Shown here: piece by piece, positions 1 through 12,699 of the stretch
Position numbering within the stretch: position 1 is the first letter of the stretch
Layout of the letters: each line of letters starts with the position of its first letter
NCBI GenBank assembly: GCA_012861695.1
Contig: JAAOOA010000026.1
Location: forward strand, 9,642,661 to 9,706,660
Source of the DNA: Trematomus loennbergii
Taxonomy: Eukaryota > Chordata > Actinopteri > Perciformes > Nototheniidae
DNA: 64,000 nucleotides
Direction: 5' to 3'
Notes under the pieces: generated by a model
Told to the model about the DNA's origin: nothing
Seen by the model: the letters and a program-made list of their open reading frames with translations, nothing else
Database searches by the model: none
Position numbers and translations under genes: made by a program

Positions 1-1256
1 ATGCCAGACACAATACTTTTTTAATCTAGCATCAGGGTCTACAGTTTTCGCCCTCCTTTTCTTTGTATTTATCTTATTTATTTGAGGTCCTTTGTCGGAG
101 AGTGTATGGTTATGTTGAATTTAAAAAAATAGATAAAAAGGTTTAAAGAAAACTAAATTAATATTGTCACTAGCTATGAATTGAATGATAAAAAATAAAT
201 GTAAGAATACATTTGAAGGTACATTACCAGTTAAACCTCAGAGCAGAGGGATGCAATTAACACTGAAAGGTTGAATAATAAAAGCTAGTTACTCTAAATA
301 AATAACCTACTTTGATACAGTTAAACTATATATCATTAACGTTATGGTACAACAAGCAGGGCTATCTAGCTACAATAATGTCACACATTATCACCTGCAT
401 TACCGTATTTATTACCAACATAATAAGAATTAACAGCAAACAGCTACTGTTTTCTATGCATATGGTTTCACCACTAGTGTAGCCTACTAGCTAATGTTAA
501 GTTACTCTGTCGCAGTATGCAATATTTATCAGCAAGTTTCCATGAGTTAGTTTCGCAACATGCTAGCATACAAGAAGGTAGCTGCTAGGTTAATAAAGCT
601 TACTGTGACCAACGGCTAATACTGTGTAAGCTACCTGGTAACGGCTTTTACCGTCCCCCGGTTCTAACGGTAGTGTTGTGGCGGCGGAGGAGTGGGGTGA
701 CAGTCGGTCAGCAGGTACAGCAGGTGTTTCTCCATCAGGACAGTCCCGGCTGTAAAATCGTTACATGTATCTGTGTGCAGCTGCTGGCTTTATTTACAGG
801 TTTACCATAGCAACATGACAAAAGATGACCAATGAGAGCCGCCGTCACTGTGGGCAGGAAGTGCACAGTAATCTGATTACAGAGCTTCCATGAAACGAAT
901 ATAACCTGCTTATTGTCAATGTAATGCGCTCACACTGGAAATAAATACCAAGAAGAAAACACATTATAATAATACATTACATTACATTTTAGTGACGCTT
1001 TTATCCAAAGCAATACATTATTATCATCACATCGACTAGTATCCATTATTAATAATGTTTAAAAAATGATAATGCGCTTGGCATTTATGATAAGAGCTAC
1101 TTATTATATAACGTTTACCTAAAGAGACTAATCTATGAAGAAAAATAACCTTAAACAACAAAATTGCCTGCAAGCAGTTATAGTTGTATCCTTTGAAAAT
1201 GTATTTGGATTTAATGAGAGGGTGAAGATGGTCTACTGTGTCCTGTTACTGTTAAC
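1..1256. other. No gene seen; dispersed-repeat fragment near 965-1020
   Basis: AT-rich sequence without a convincing exon. At about 965-1020 a stretch reading ACATTACATTTTAGTGACGC and then TTTTATCCAAAGCAA is the same dispersed repeat seen at 47895-47950. A slightly GC-richer patch (650-770) could be regulatory, but nothing decides it. Confidence 0.4.
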
Positions 1257-1260
1257 TTAA

Positions 1261-2256
1261 AGGGGACCTATCATGCAAAATGCACTTTTGTACGTCTTTT
1301 ATACATGAATATGTGTCCCGGGTGTTCCAGGGGACTCACCAAGTGTCAGAAAACACAACCCTCTCTCTTTTCCTCCATACTCAAATCTCTAAAAAAGGGG
1401 CTGCAACGGATCTGATAAAAACTGATCCAGATTTGAACACTGTCCTGACGTCAGGAAAGTGGCACTACGGCTATTGGGCCAACTCTCCACCTATCAGGGG
1501 AATGTGGGGTTGGGCCACGGCCGGCCATTGCCGCTCGAAAGCGCTGGAGACGCTGTAGTACATATGCCAGGCCTGTAAGTGGCGCTGTAGTCTGCCACAA
1601 AAGCAGTGAAGAAGACTTCCCGCGCATGGTTGCTATGGTTACCCTTCTGTTTATTCTCCGCTGTGGCTTTTTTTTCTCCCTCCCCGAGGCAAGCGTTTGC
1701 TCCCGCTGTTGTAATTCAATGCAATCCCTCCCCGTCGAGGCAAGCACTGTAATTCTCTCCGGTTAGTCCACCAGCAGATGACAAACACCCACCTCTCCGC
1801 CTCTTCCAAGGAACGAGGGGACCGTGCGGCAGAGTTTCAGTTAGGTTTTCTTTCGCCGGTCAAGATGTCCGTTAAAGTTTAAATCTTCCGGACAAAATTA
1901 GAAAAGTGCCAGTCAAAGATCTTCTTTGTTATTTATTGAGCTTTAAAACAAATGAATAACGACTCTATAGGCCTATAATAATATAATAAAACACGGAGGA
2001 CGGAGATCTATTTTTCTCCTCCTCTTCTGACTTGATCAGAGCACGGCTCCCCTCTCCTGCAGGGGGGCGTGGTCAGCTGCAGCTCACAGAATCAGCCCCG
2101 TGCAAAAACAGTGCTGGAGAACAGCAAATAGAGTGAAATGAGGCATGGCTAAAATGCATGATCTGTTTGGTATTTTGAAAACAGAAACGTATAAATATAC
2201 CTTATATAGGTATGGCCCTACAATATATCATTTAAATATAGCATGATAGGTGTCCT
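1261..2256. mobile_element. TTAA-flanked MITE (piggyBac-like), copy 1, about 1 kb
   Basis: Ends in inverted repeats AGGGGACCTATCATGC on the left and GCATGATAGGTGTCCT on the right, flanked by TTAA at 1257-1260 and 2257-2260. This is the hallmark target duplication of piggyBac-type elements. It is the longest of three clear copies in the window (others at 26521 and 43734). The 92-residue frame inside recurs in copy 2, but reads across non-coding MITE sequence and is not a recognisable transposase. Confidence 0.85.
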
Positions 2257-2260
2257 TTAA

Positions 2261-4136
2261 CACAATGAGTCATTATAGAAAGGACTCTGTGTTTAGATCA
2301 TTAAGAACACTTGTCAGATTGCTATTTAATACATTTTTGTAAATGTCAGAGATGTTTTGCATCTTTTCTAGAAATTATTAATTTTGATAAACCATGAAAG
2401 TTTGATTAAGCTTTTTCATTTTGGCTTTTGCAACATCCAATCTCTTAAAAGGAATGTTTCTAATGTTGCTGATTTCAAGCCATATGCATACTGTGTTGGA
2501 ATTAAACCCACATGGTCCCACACTTTATTCATTTAACTTGTCCAATATTGATTGTCCATAGAAACGAATGGATACCTGTCATACAATCAACACGGAGAAT
2601 TGTCTGTGGTTCAAACCTTACCTTAGAAATGTTCACCAGAAAGATAGACACAAAATATAATGTGTCTGTCTGGACAGATACGTGTCCTCACAATAATTTG
2701 TATTTAAGACAAAAAAGTTCCAATAAAAATCTTTATTTAATCTGCTACAAATGTCAGTTGTTTCTTGCATGCATAGTTTCACACATTTAAGACAAGTAAA
2801 AACACAAAGTAAGATTTCCCTTTGGAAGAATGTCTCAACATTATAACATGCATAAGCCCCCCCATGTCCATTTATGAACAGTCAAACCGAGAATTTAGCT
2901 GCCCCATCAACTTGGAAGGGCATTTCAAGTAGCCATTTTAAAACATATAATCCAATGGATTGTACTTCTAAAACACAATGTACACACTTAATACACTGAA
3001 TAAGACTCATGTTTTTCTTGTAAACTTTCTTTGGCTTTTTCCATAAAGAAGCAAATGCGGCTTCTTCACAAGTATACATAATCATGGCAGAAAAGGGTAA
3101 AAAAAGAAAGATATTAGAGCTTATGATAGGGGCAGTTTAGTGGATGAGGTTGATTGTTCAATTCATCTTGAGGTATTAAAGTTAAATCACTTCAGGATTG
3201 TTTAGACTCACGAAACCCCAATAAAACAGGCAAAGTTCATGAAGCTCTCTGAAAAAATTAAAGCATAAACAGAATTTCTCTTTCATTTACAGTTTAGTTT
3301 TAACGCTCTGTGGTATCTGTCAAACTTTGTGAATTCCTGCAAGCAAAATTCTGAATAAATAATACATGTAATAAAAAAGGCATATCGCAGTAGTCAAGAT
3401 TAGAAACTCACTGTAACTCAAGAGAATTTCCTTCGAGATTTTTTTGCAGTTGATGCACACTGAACATGACATTTATCACAGTAAGATAGGCATAATGTTA
3501 TTAAAATCAGCAGAACTGCATAAGTGCTACATTGTACATAATTACAAAACAAATATTGGCTTTCCTTAACCAGGGTATGACCATAGTCTTAGGGGACATT
3601 AAACCGACAGTAGGTTGGAAAGAGACAACATTATGCACAAAACACAAACACAAACACACATCTTTGATAGAATCACATCAAATATTTTCATATTGCCATT
3701 TTATGTTTGTGCTTTAGATGTCCTCTGCTTTAGCAAAAAGTGTGCTGTGTTAGTTCAGATGTTTGCTGGTTTACAGCTGTAGTTAAAAATGTGTTTTTTT
3801 TAAATGCTACATTTATTAACAGTGTTGTAAATTCCCCTGCCTTTTTTGGTCTGGTGGGAGGCGGGGCTTAGCCTCCACCTACCAGGCGACACCTGATCCC
3901 ATTTAAGGCCTGTAATCAGCCCTGCTCAGTCTGTAGCATCAAGCTGATCCCCGTGTGCTCTCTTCACAAGCTGAATATCGATGCATTATTTGAGTAAGTT
4001 GTGTTTACGTTCATTGGTGATTAGGTTTATTGATAGCTTGTTTAGGCTTATCTGGCGAAAGCAATATTTGATTTGTTTGTTACAGAGTATTGTAGCTCTT
4101 CCTGATTTCCACTTGTGTTTATATCCTAGCCTTGAA
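2261..4136. other. No gene recognised
   Basis: AT-rich, with only short frames and no family match. A GC-box-like and TATA-like cluster (GGGAGGCGGGGC at about 3855, CATTTAAGG at about 3900) precedes the ORF at 4364 and may be its promoter. Part may be cabp1 3' UTR, which runs through here on the minus strand, but no clear poly(A) site was chosen. Confidence 0.35.
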
Positions 4137-4199
4137 ATCATCATCACCATCATCATCATCACCACCATCATCATCATCATCATCATCACCACCATCAGC
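4137..4199. repeat. (ATC/ACC)n trinucleotide microsatellite
   Basis: About 60 bp of CATCATCACCACCAT-type triplets. It leaves Met/Val or Asp-only frames open, which are artefacts. Confidence 0.9.
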
Positions 4200-4363
4200 T
4201 ACATCAACTGTCAACTGCATGTGAAGCAAATAAATGGTTAAACTGCTCTCATCGTGGGTCCTCATACTTTGACTGGTATGCCAATGCAGAGGCACTTCAG
4301 GCAACCCTCCCTAAAATGACAGCCTAGTTTTTACATGGTCCTTTGAGCCGGAGTGCTTAGGCA

Positions 4364-4999
4364 TTGGATATGGACTCGAGAGAGAAGCAGGATGAAGAGG
4401 TACTTTGGCGGGGAGTACGGAACAGATATGCACCCTCATATCTGCAGCACTATGGAGCTTCTTACCCTCCCCCATCCACCCAAGAACATAACATTAAAGA
4501 AATCCGCAATATGGTCATGCAGCTTCTTGCTAGGCAGGACGCTTTACAGAGGCAACAAAGCTCATATATAACTTGTCCCTCAAGCTGTAGTGGTGAATAT
4601 GACACAGATTGTGAAGATAATGTTCTACCCCAAACCCAGATATGTACACACAGTGCATATCAACTGATGCTCCAAGTGCCCCCCATGTCCAGTCGGCCCC
4701 CCGCTGGACTGATGCTCCAAGTGCCCCTCCAGTCCAGTCAGCCCCTCGCTCGACTGGAGCGTTGGGCACCTGGTACTGGGGGAGACCCACAAGGGGACGT
4801 GGGGGATACTCTTGGGGCACCTGTAACTGGGGAGGACCCACAAGGGGATGTAGGGTGGACGCTTGAGGCACCTGGTACTGGGGGAGACCAACAAGGGGAT
4901 GTGGGGGAGGAGCTTGAGGTGCCAGGAACAGGGGAGGACCGACATGGGGATGTGGGAGAGGAGCAGTTAATCTCTTTTTTAACAATAATGTCTGAGTGA
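4364..4999 (+). CDS. Unassigned ORF with tandem 15- and 17-residue repeats
   Basis: A 211-codon open frame, family not recognised. Residues 1-90 look like real protein: acidic/basic mix, WRGVRNRYAPSYLQHYG, then a helical stretch IKEIRNMVMQLLARQDALQRQ that could form a short coiled coil. Residues 101-130 are two 15-residue repeats (LMLQVP..SS.P.AG/R). Residues 135-202 are four 17-residue repeats of the form APGTGGDPQGDVG.. (51 bp each), so the DNA is also a minisatellite. A TATA-like CATTTAAGG at about 3900 and AATAAA at 5114 could bracket a transcription unit. It lies antisense to the region just past the cabp1 stop. It may be a transposon-derived ORF or a chance frame over a minisatellite; the repeat units also leave other frames open. 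Confidence 0.35.
   Translation: MDMDSREKQDEEVLWRGVRNRYAPSYLQHYGASYPPPSTQEHNIKEIRNMVMQLLARQDALQRQQSSYITCPSSCSGEYDTDCEDNVLPQTQICTHSAYQLMLQVPPMSSRPPAGLMLQVPLQSSQPLARLERWAPGTGGDPQGDVGDTLGAPVTGEDPQGDVGWTLEAPGTGGDQQGDVGEELEVPGTGEDRHGDVGEEQLISFLTIMSE
4664..4969. repeat. Minisatellite: 45-bp x2 then 51-bp x4
   Basis: Two 45-bp units (4664-4753) followed by four 51-bp units (about 4766-4969) containing the recurring core CAAGGGGATGTGGG. Unit lengths are multiples of three, so several frames on both strands remain open across it. Confidence 0.7.
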
Positions 5000-5113
5000 C
5001 ACAGAATTGACAACAAACAGTGTTTGAGCATCCCGCCCAAACATCCAGTTGTACCCATTGAGTCAACATCAGCATTAAAGATGTTGGTATTTTTAAGGAA
5101 AATGTGTTTTTTA

Positions 5114-5119
5114 AATAAA
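5114..5119 (+). terminator. AATAAA downstream of the repeat-encoding ORF
   Basis: AATAAA about 115 bp past the stop of the ORF at 4364-4999, a plausible polyadenylation signal if that ORF is transcribed. The hexamer is common by chance in AT-rich DNA. Confidence 0.3.
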
Positions 5120-5353
5120 CTTTGTAAAAGTTACAAATGCAGCTGTTGGTTTTGATTATTTTCTAAGAAATGAACAGTGTTGCTTCTGGCTGTGGTAAAC
5201 AGCCTGTGTGCTTCAGCATGGCAGTTTCAGGGCGGGGTTGATATGTTTTTGTTTCCATTGAAAGCTCAGTAGTTCAAGATCCGTTGGTGCTCTGTGCTGG
5301 TCTCTTTCCTCGTGCTCCCACACCAGAGTTCATGTCGATTCTCTGTCAGGACC

Positions 5354-8300
5354 TCATCGAGACATCATCCGCACAAACTCTGGGAATTAAAGGAAAGAGC
5401 TGATTTTTTTTTTTACCAAGCGTTTGTTAATTCACCTCAATAGAATATTTGATGCTGCACAACTACTCCTTTATACATATATGATACAATTATTGTTAAT
5501 GTAAAGAGGCTGTCATTTTAGTGCCAAATCTCCATTATCACTTAACTTTAGTTGATCTCAACTCACAGTATCAAAACATTGTATTGTTTTCAGTAAAAAC
5601 AGACACAATAACCATTTGTTTTCTAAAATTATTGATTGGTAACAAACACTCTCATCATAGATCCAAACAGAACTTCTCACTTTGTATATGACTTGGTTGC
5701 TTCCTGCCATGCATCCAATCCCATAAATCCCATTCATAAGAAACATTTTGACCATGATCTACTGTGCATGTATCTAGGACTTTCAAAGATCATCTCTTTT
5801 TGTGGAGAGGAGTGGACTCACTGTCACAGCTAAGGAACAATGGTTCTGCTGCTTAGAACCTCAGACATAGCACCAATCATCAAATACGTTTACAGTAAAC
5901 GTACACCACCTATATGCATACATAAGGAATACAATCAAATTTTGCTTGGACATTATTTATGATGGGTTGTATAGAATTCAGGAAAAAATATGAAATGATG
6001 TCGATGTAAGTATCGTTTTACAACTGAGAGTAGCAGTGGTTTCTAATACTTTCATCCCTGATGTGTTTGCATATTTTCCTCTGTGGGTAATCTGTGAGGT
6101 GACATAATCCCTTGGTGTGGAGCTAATCTGACAGACAGACCGACTGTAGTGCCTTCATCCCCTCACCTCACGATCAGCGTGGTGTCCAGATATCAGATCA
6201 CATGCTAGGGTTTTACTTTGAAGTGTCTCTGAGTGTGAGTTAAAGCGAGAGAGACTAATTGACAAAGTTATGATGTAAGCATGTTTGATTTCCAGGCTCT
6301 GCACGCTGTGAAATTTGTATACTGTGTATAAATAGCAAGGCATGGTGTGATGCACTGCATAGGATTCTTTACCTTCAAAGTCCACATGCCCATCTCCGTT
6401 GAGGTCGATGTCTCGTAGGATGTCCTCCAGGTCTCTGTGTCCGACCTGAAAGAGTCAGGTTGAGGGGAAGGTGTGAATAAACGGACAGGATCAGACGGAC
6501 ACCATGATTGATAAACAGAGAGGATAGATACTCTCTACCTGTTGGCCCAAAAGTTTTTTCATTGCTTCTCTGAGTTCTGCTGTGCTGATCTGGCCGTCAC
6601 CATTAGTGTCGAACTGAGAGAGAAAAAAAAAAAAATGAAACACAGTTATTACATTAAAATCATAAAATACTATATTGTGAAAATCTATGTTTTTTTGTTC
6701 TCCATTTTATTGTCTGTGTGTTTATTACTGCATATTTCTAGGCTTATATTAAACGTTTTTTTCGAATGCAAAGGCTCTTTAATTATTTTGAAATACTAGG
6801 CCTACTGTATAAAATTAAATGCATTATGCTATTTCCCCTTTACTTATTATCTAATCCTTAGCTTTTTCAACCACTATCAGCATATCTGAATTACCAAACC
6901 ACCGGTAGAACATCCTTAGATTATTGCTACAGTATATGACATGATGTTTGGTAAGCTCTATATACGTGTTGTTGTTATTACACTCAGTTTGCTTTTCTGT
7001 ACATTTTTTCCCAATGTCTTTCCTCACCTCCTTGAATGCATCTCTCAGCTCCTTCACCCCAATCATGTCTGCGGTTTCAGCCAGAAGTTTGGGCCCCATG
7101 AGTTCAACAAAGTCCTCAAAGTCAACATGTCCCCCCACTGTTGGACAGGTTAAAAAGAATAAGATGGGTTAACCTTTAATGTAATCTAAGAGACACGAGA
7201 TGTATTGCTTTATTTGTACTTTACCTAATAATTAGTCATAGCATGCACAACTGATTCTAAATCTTTTTCAGATGAAAACATGTATAAACAGTCACATTAA
7301 TGCACATATGTGACCCGCTCTATCGAAATCAGTCGGAAGTCGCAACGGCTCATTTCAAAGTAAACGTGGATTTGTGTAAAAAACTAGTTTTTGGGGTTCA
7401 GGTGTTTTATTTGATTTTAAATAAACAAAGTCTTGGCTTTCAGAATATGAAACTATTATATAAAAATAAATACATTTTTGAAGCTTGTAAAGGGAAGATG
7501 ACAGGCACCTCTCACCCACACTCTGCTCTTCCGGCTGAAATTATGAATGTAAGGGCGTATAGTATAGACATATTTTGCTTAATATTTGGAGTACAAAAAC
7601 AATCATGATATCATTAGAAAGCTAGGAATCTCCTCTTTCCAACAGTGTAAACAACTCAAAATGTGTCTTCGGGTCAATGCGACTGATTTCGATAGAGCAG
7701 TTCACATATACAAAGGCACAATTTTACTCACAATTCATGTTGATCTGCTGGCTCAGTTCAATAAGCTCCATCTCTGTTGGCATGTAACCCATAGTTCTCA
7801 TGCAGTTCCCCAAGTCTTTACAGCCGATAAACCCATCTTTGTCTTTGTCAAACTCCTTAAAAGCCTCACGCAACTCTGAGAGCGAGAGACATCAAGAGAT
7901 AATATGTGAAGATTATTTAAGAATATTGTAAAAATTAGAGTTATATCTATTCATTCTTTATTTTTTACTGAATTTACCATCCATTTCTTCGGGCCTCAAC
8001 TCTCGGTCCTGTGAAAGATCAGTGAAAGGTCAGGATTCAAACACTGCTGGTATCTTTTAAATCATGCCAAAATGTAGCATTCCACAAACAATATGATACA
8101 ATAACAGCAGGCATGTGCCGCAGAGTGCCAAGAGTCTGCATGTTTCCTTCCAGTCAGAGGGGAAGAGCTTTTCAGTGAGATCACCTGCTGCAGAAAACAA
8201 GCACTCCTGGCACTCTGTTACACCCTGTGGAAAAATAGCACATTAGGGTTTTGGGAAAGTAAAAATATCAGAAACATGATGAAATGCAGAGACATTGGAG

Positions 8301-11300
8301 GGACGCAAAGCTCACAACAGATGCTCCATTTCCCCGTCCATTAAATCAACATGACTCAATCTCAACCCCTGCATCCGTTATCTGAGAGTTTGTCTCCAGA
8401 AGAGTCATTAAAACAGCGGTCGTCTACCCTGAGGACTCACTGTTTTCTTAAAAGACTTTGTCCAAACAAATTAGATTGGTTAGATAATCATGTTAGGAAC
8501 ATATCCGCCATTACCATAGCACAGATTTAACAATTCTCCATCTTGTTACAAATGTCCACCATTGTTTGAGTAATGCTTCCTCATGCATAACTATACACAC
8601 AGACACACACCCTTGCCTTCTGCTCCCTTGTCTTCTTGATCTCAAAAGGACTAAATCATATTTCATCTTCTAAAATAATAGCCTGTCATTTCAACCGTTT
8701 TCCGTACATGCTGTTAGTGTTGATGTCACAGTGAGAGGTGATTACGACACACTTTCATCACATGTTTTTGTTATTACTGTCATGTGTTCTTATCTCTTGC
8801 CATGCATGCATGCATGATATTGTCTGGACTTACGTACAGCCTGCCGGCTCTCAGCGAAGCCCTTGCGTAGAAAGATGCACGCAGGCCCCAGTACGGTGTG
8901 CATGCTGGCTCCGTTCTGGGCCAGGGCCAATAGCGGCTCAAGATAGGCCCCCCCAGATCCCCCCTCCTCACAGGACTGCACTGCCTTGTAGTTCTTCTTG
9001 GTCCTGGGGCAGCATTTGGGACGGGGGGAGGCCAGACATGGGAGCAGGAGCAAAGACAGGGGTAGAGACCGTGACTCAGATTATGGAAGCATGGAGTCAA
9101 CAAGAAGGTGGGATGGTGGGGGGAATATGTCTGCCAGTCACAGAGAAGTGTGGAGTCAGGTCAGTCATGACCGAGGAAAGCACCGCAGTGAGAGGGAGAG
9201 GGGGTCATTTGTCATGACATGAGCAACTGATGCCATCCATGAATCTGTGCTGCAGGTCACAAGGCTGTACAACAGAACACACCACCGAGCCTCTGTCGCA
9301 GGAGTTATAAAACATCTCAATCCCCTAGTGGCAGACTAACAGAATAATTTAACAAAACAGAAACCCTAACCTTCATCCCCCTCCAATGCCAATGGTGGAG
9401 TTTATTGCATAGCAAAAATAAAATGCCTATGTCCCACTGTCAGCCTCACCCAACTGCCCTTTTATTTTCAGCTTCCCATTTTCTCGCCTTAAAATAATGA
9501 TTCCGATTTATTACAAGGGCTAAAGTGTTTACTTTTGACTATCCTGTCAACAAAGATTATAGTTCAAAACTGCACCATCAAGAACAAAGTCCTAAAGGGT
9601 GATTCAAATACATTTTCCAGATTAACGTACTAGTATAATTATAAATAAAAAAACAGCTACATTTGTATGATTGTTCTGTCTTTCTTGTGGCAATGTCGCT
9701 TTACTGCGCAATCACACAGACTATAATATAGTACCAACCGCAATGCTTCAAAATTAAGAAATTGTATTCAGTAATCCTCTAACATGACACAGTCTAAATG
9801 TATGGGTAGTTTTATTGATTGCAGAGCTTAAAAGGTATCAGGGATTTTCAATATTTGATTTAAATCATTAAGAACCATGCTGGTAAATTACTTCAATTTC
9901 AGTTTTTTGCCCACATTACACAACAATTGTGTTGGCCAGAAGTTGAGGCTAAAGTTCAGCCAGCCATTTCATTATAATCACCCATTAGCCAACTAACCAG
10001 GGGGCAAAAGTTGTTTCCCCAGCTGTCATCCCGACTACAGAGAGAGCTACAGGTTTATTAAAACGGGCAATCGCTATTCATGAGTGCACAGAAAAGCTTC
10101 ATCTAAATAAAGCCAAACAAGGTCCAAACTGACTGTTATCTAAATGAGAGCGAGCAGCTGCCTGATCTTCGGCTGAATACAAGAGTATTAGAAATTGTTT
10201 TAATGCTCTGTGACTATTTACTTCAGTAGCATCCTTTCTTGGCAAACATTTTTGATAATCTCGGACAAGTCTTCAATTATTGCCATGTCAAATCCAACTC
10301 ATGGAGAAAAATCCAGCTAAAGTGAGTGGAGGTGACTAACTGTCAGAGCGAATTACCAAGGGACCATTTTTCTGCCGCTTTAAACTTCACAGACATAGCA
10401 CCCGTCTTCAAATGCTTTTACAGTGAAGGTTCAACACCTATATGCATATATAAGGAAAACATCATTATGCATGCATACATGTATACTGTACATTGTTCTC
10501 TACAGATGACCTTCACACTCTTAATACCAGTTCATGCATTGCTTCAGTCCCCACCACCACAATAACGGATGCCCACTGGGCAATCTGACCAAGTGATGCA
10601 TGGAGCAGGGCTGTCTGTGGGCATATCGTGCCAGAAGAATACTATGAAGCCACGCGCTTGCACTTATATAACCAAAGGAAGAAGGGGAAAAAAGCAAGAA
10701 CTTCTCAAGCACTCCAACCAATTCTGCACAGATGGCATCAACAGTTGCATGTCATATTGTGCTTCCTCAAGGATGTGCAGCTGTGGAAATGAAGGAACAT
10801 CTATTTGTGGGATTGTCTGTCTGCTACACTGAGTTTATTAAAGCATACGCTGATACGATGAGGACAGCAGATGTAAGAGATTGTTCAAAACCAAGGTTAT
10901 CTTCTTGATCTTCTTGAGTGTTTTTCCTTTGTTGGTCCTCAACTGCGCACTTGTATTGTTGTCCAACAGCTAATGGATCTGATGTAGTTTAGGAGCACAC
11001 CTGTGTTGTAGCATCACATCCTGCAGGTGCAGCTCAACAGAGTAGAAGCTGGCTGGTAAGGTAGCATCACTGCGGGATTTGACTGATGTTTGGTGACATG
11101 ATCCAAATTCACCGACTTTTTTGCATCAGCACCAAAGCACTCTGAACAAAAGGCTAAAATGTTTTTTTTAAGGGATTGTAAAAATGCACTAATAAGCACG
11201 AGGGGATCTTAAAAGAGAGCATTTGATAAGAGGTCATATTACAGCTGCCCTACTCAATGCATAAAGTACATACATAATTAGTTTTCAACACTCAATAAAG

Positions 11301-12076
11301 ACAATAATTTCCTGACTAAATCTACAGGTTCATCTTAAAACAACTCTTCCAATATTGCCTCACATGCTAACTCAAGGTGACACAAAAGAAGGGAAACAGT
11401 TTTAGACAGCTTGTTAGTGAAGATCCAGTCAGAGCAGGTCCAGTCAGATCGCCTACAGTCAGGTTGGGGGACACACCATGAGACAAACATGCACCAACAC
11501 TCAGGGGATTCAAGAAGACCACCGCAGAGCTTACCTTCTTTCTAAGCGACTTTACAGAGTTGCCCATTGCAAAGAAAAAAAAAGTCCTCCTTGTCTTAAG
11601 TTTTCTCTCTAACCGTGACTGTGTTACTGTATGTACGTGTAGGCATGTGTGTTTGCATATGCCCCCGGGCATGCATGGGAACAGGAGAGATTAGAAAGGG
11701 AAAGAGGGTTCTGAGGGTCATTGACTAACATAAGAGGACATCTGGGGAAAGGCAGGGAGAGGAGCAGATATATCATAGGGAGGGAGAGGAGGGAGAGGAC
11801 GGAGGAGTTTACGGGGAGGACCTAGAGGCGAAGACGCCGGGAGGTACGAAGGGAGGGACACTAAGACAAAGGAGGAAATATGTAAACAAGGACAGAGGAC
11901 AAAAGGACAGATCCAAACAACACAAAGAAAAGAGAGGAAGCATGCATGTGTTCAGAGCGAGATGCAAGCGCCAAGAGTAGAAAAGCAAGATTGCTCATTC
12001 ATTCCATCCTCTCTGCTACAGCGTGTTGCCTCCCTCTCCCTCTCTCCCTCCCTCTCTCTCTCTCTTCTCTATCTCT

Positions 12077-12116
<40 letters not shown>

Positions 12117-12270
12117 CTCTGTCTGTCCTCTCTCTGCTCTTTCCCCCCCCCTCTCCCTCTCTCCCCTACTCCACAGTTTAAAACCATCTATGTGAATCTG
12201 AAGAAGAAGCTCGTTCGGACAAGCATATTACCTTCCCCTGAGCGAGACGCTGGAGACACTAATAAAACAT

Positions 12271-12334
<64 letters not shown>

Positions 12335-12354
12335 GCACCACGCACGCACCGCGC

Positions 12355-12410
<56 letters not shown>

Positions 12411-12629
12411 ACTCCATTAAACACACATGGATGTGGGGCTGTTGAGCTAAAAATACAACACACGCTCTCTCTTCACCCCCTACTCTCCCATATTTTTCAC
12501 CACTCTTCCCCCAGCATTCATCCCCCCCCCTCACACACACACACACACACACACACCACACACACACACACACAACACACACACACAACACACACCACCA
12601 CACACACACACACACACACACCACACACC

Positions 12630-12699
<70 letters not shown>

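Noticed and set aside
1280..1558. 92-codon frame repeated almost identically at 26825-27103 and partly at 43744-44277
   Set aside because: Repetition of the frame reflects MITE copies, not a conserved gene. It lacks any transposase feature and the copies carry indels.
4530..5075. 181-codon minus-strand frame rich in Pro
   Set aside because: Complement of the 51-bp minisatellite; unit length divisible by three keeps it open. The plus-strand frame has the better non-repeat head.
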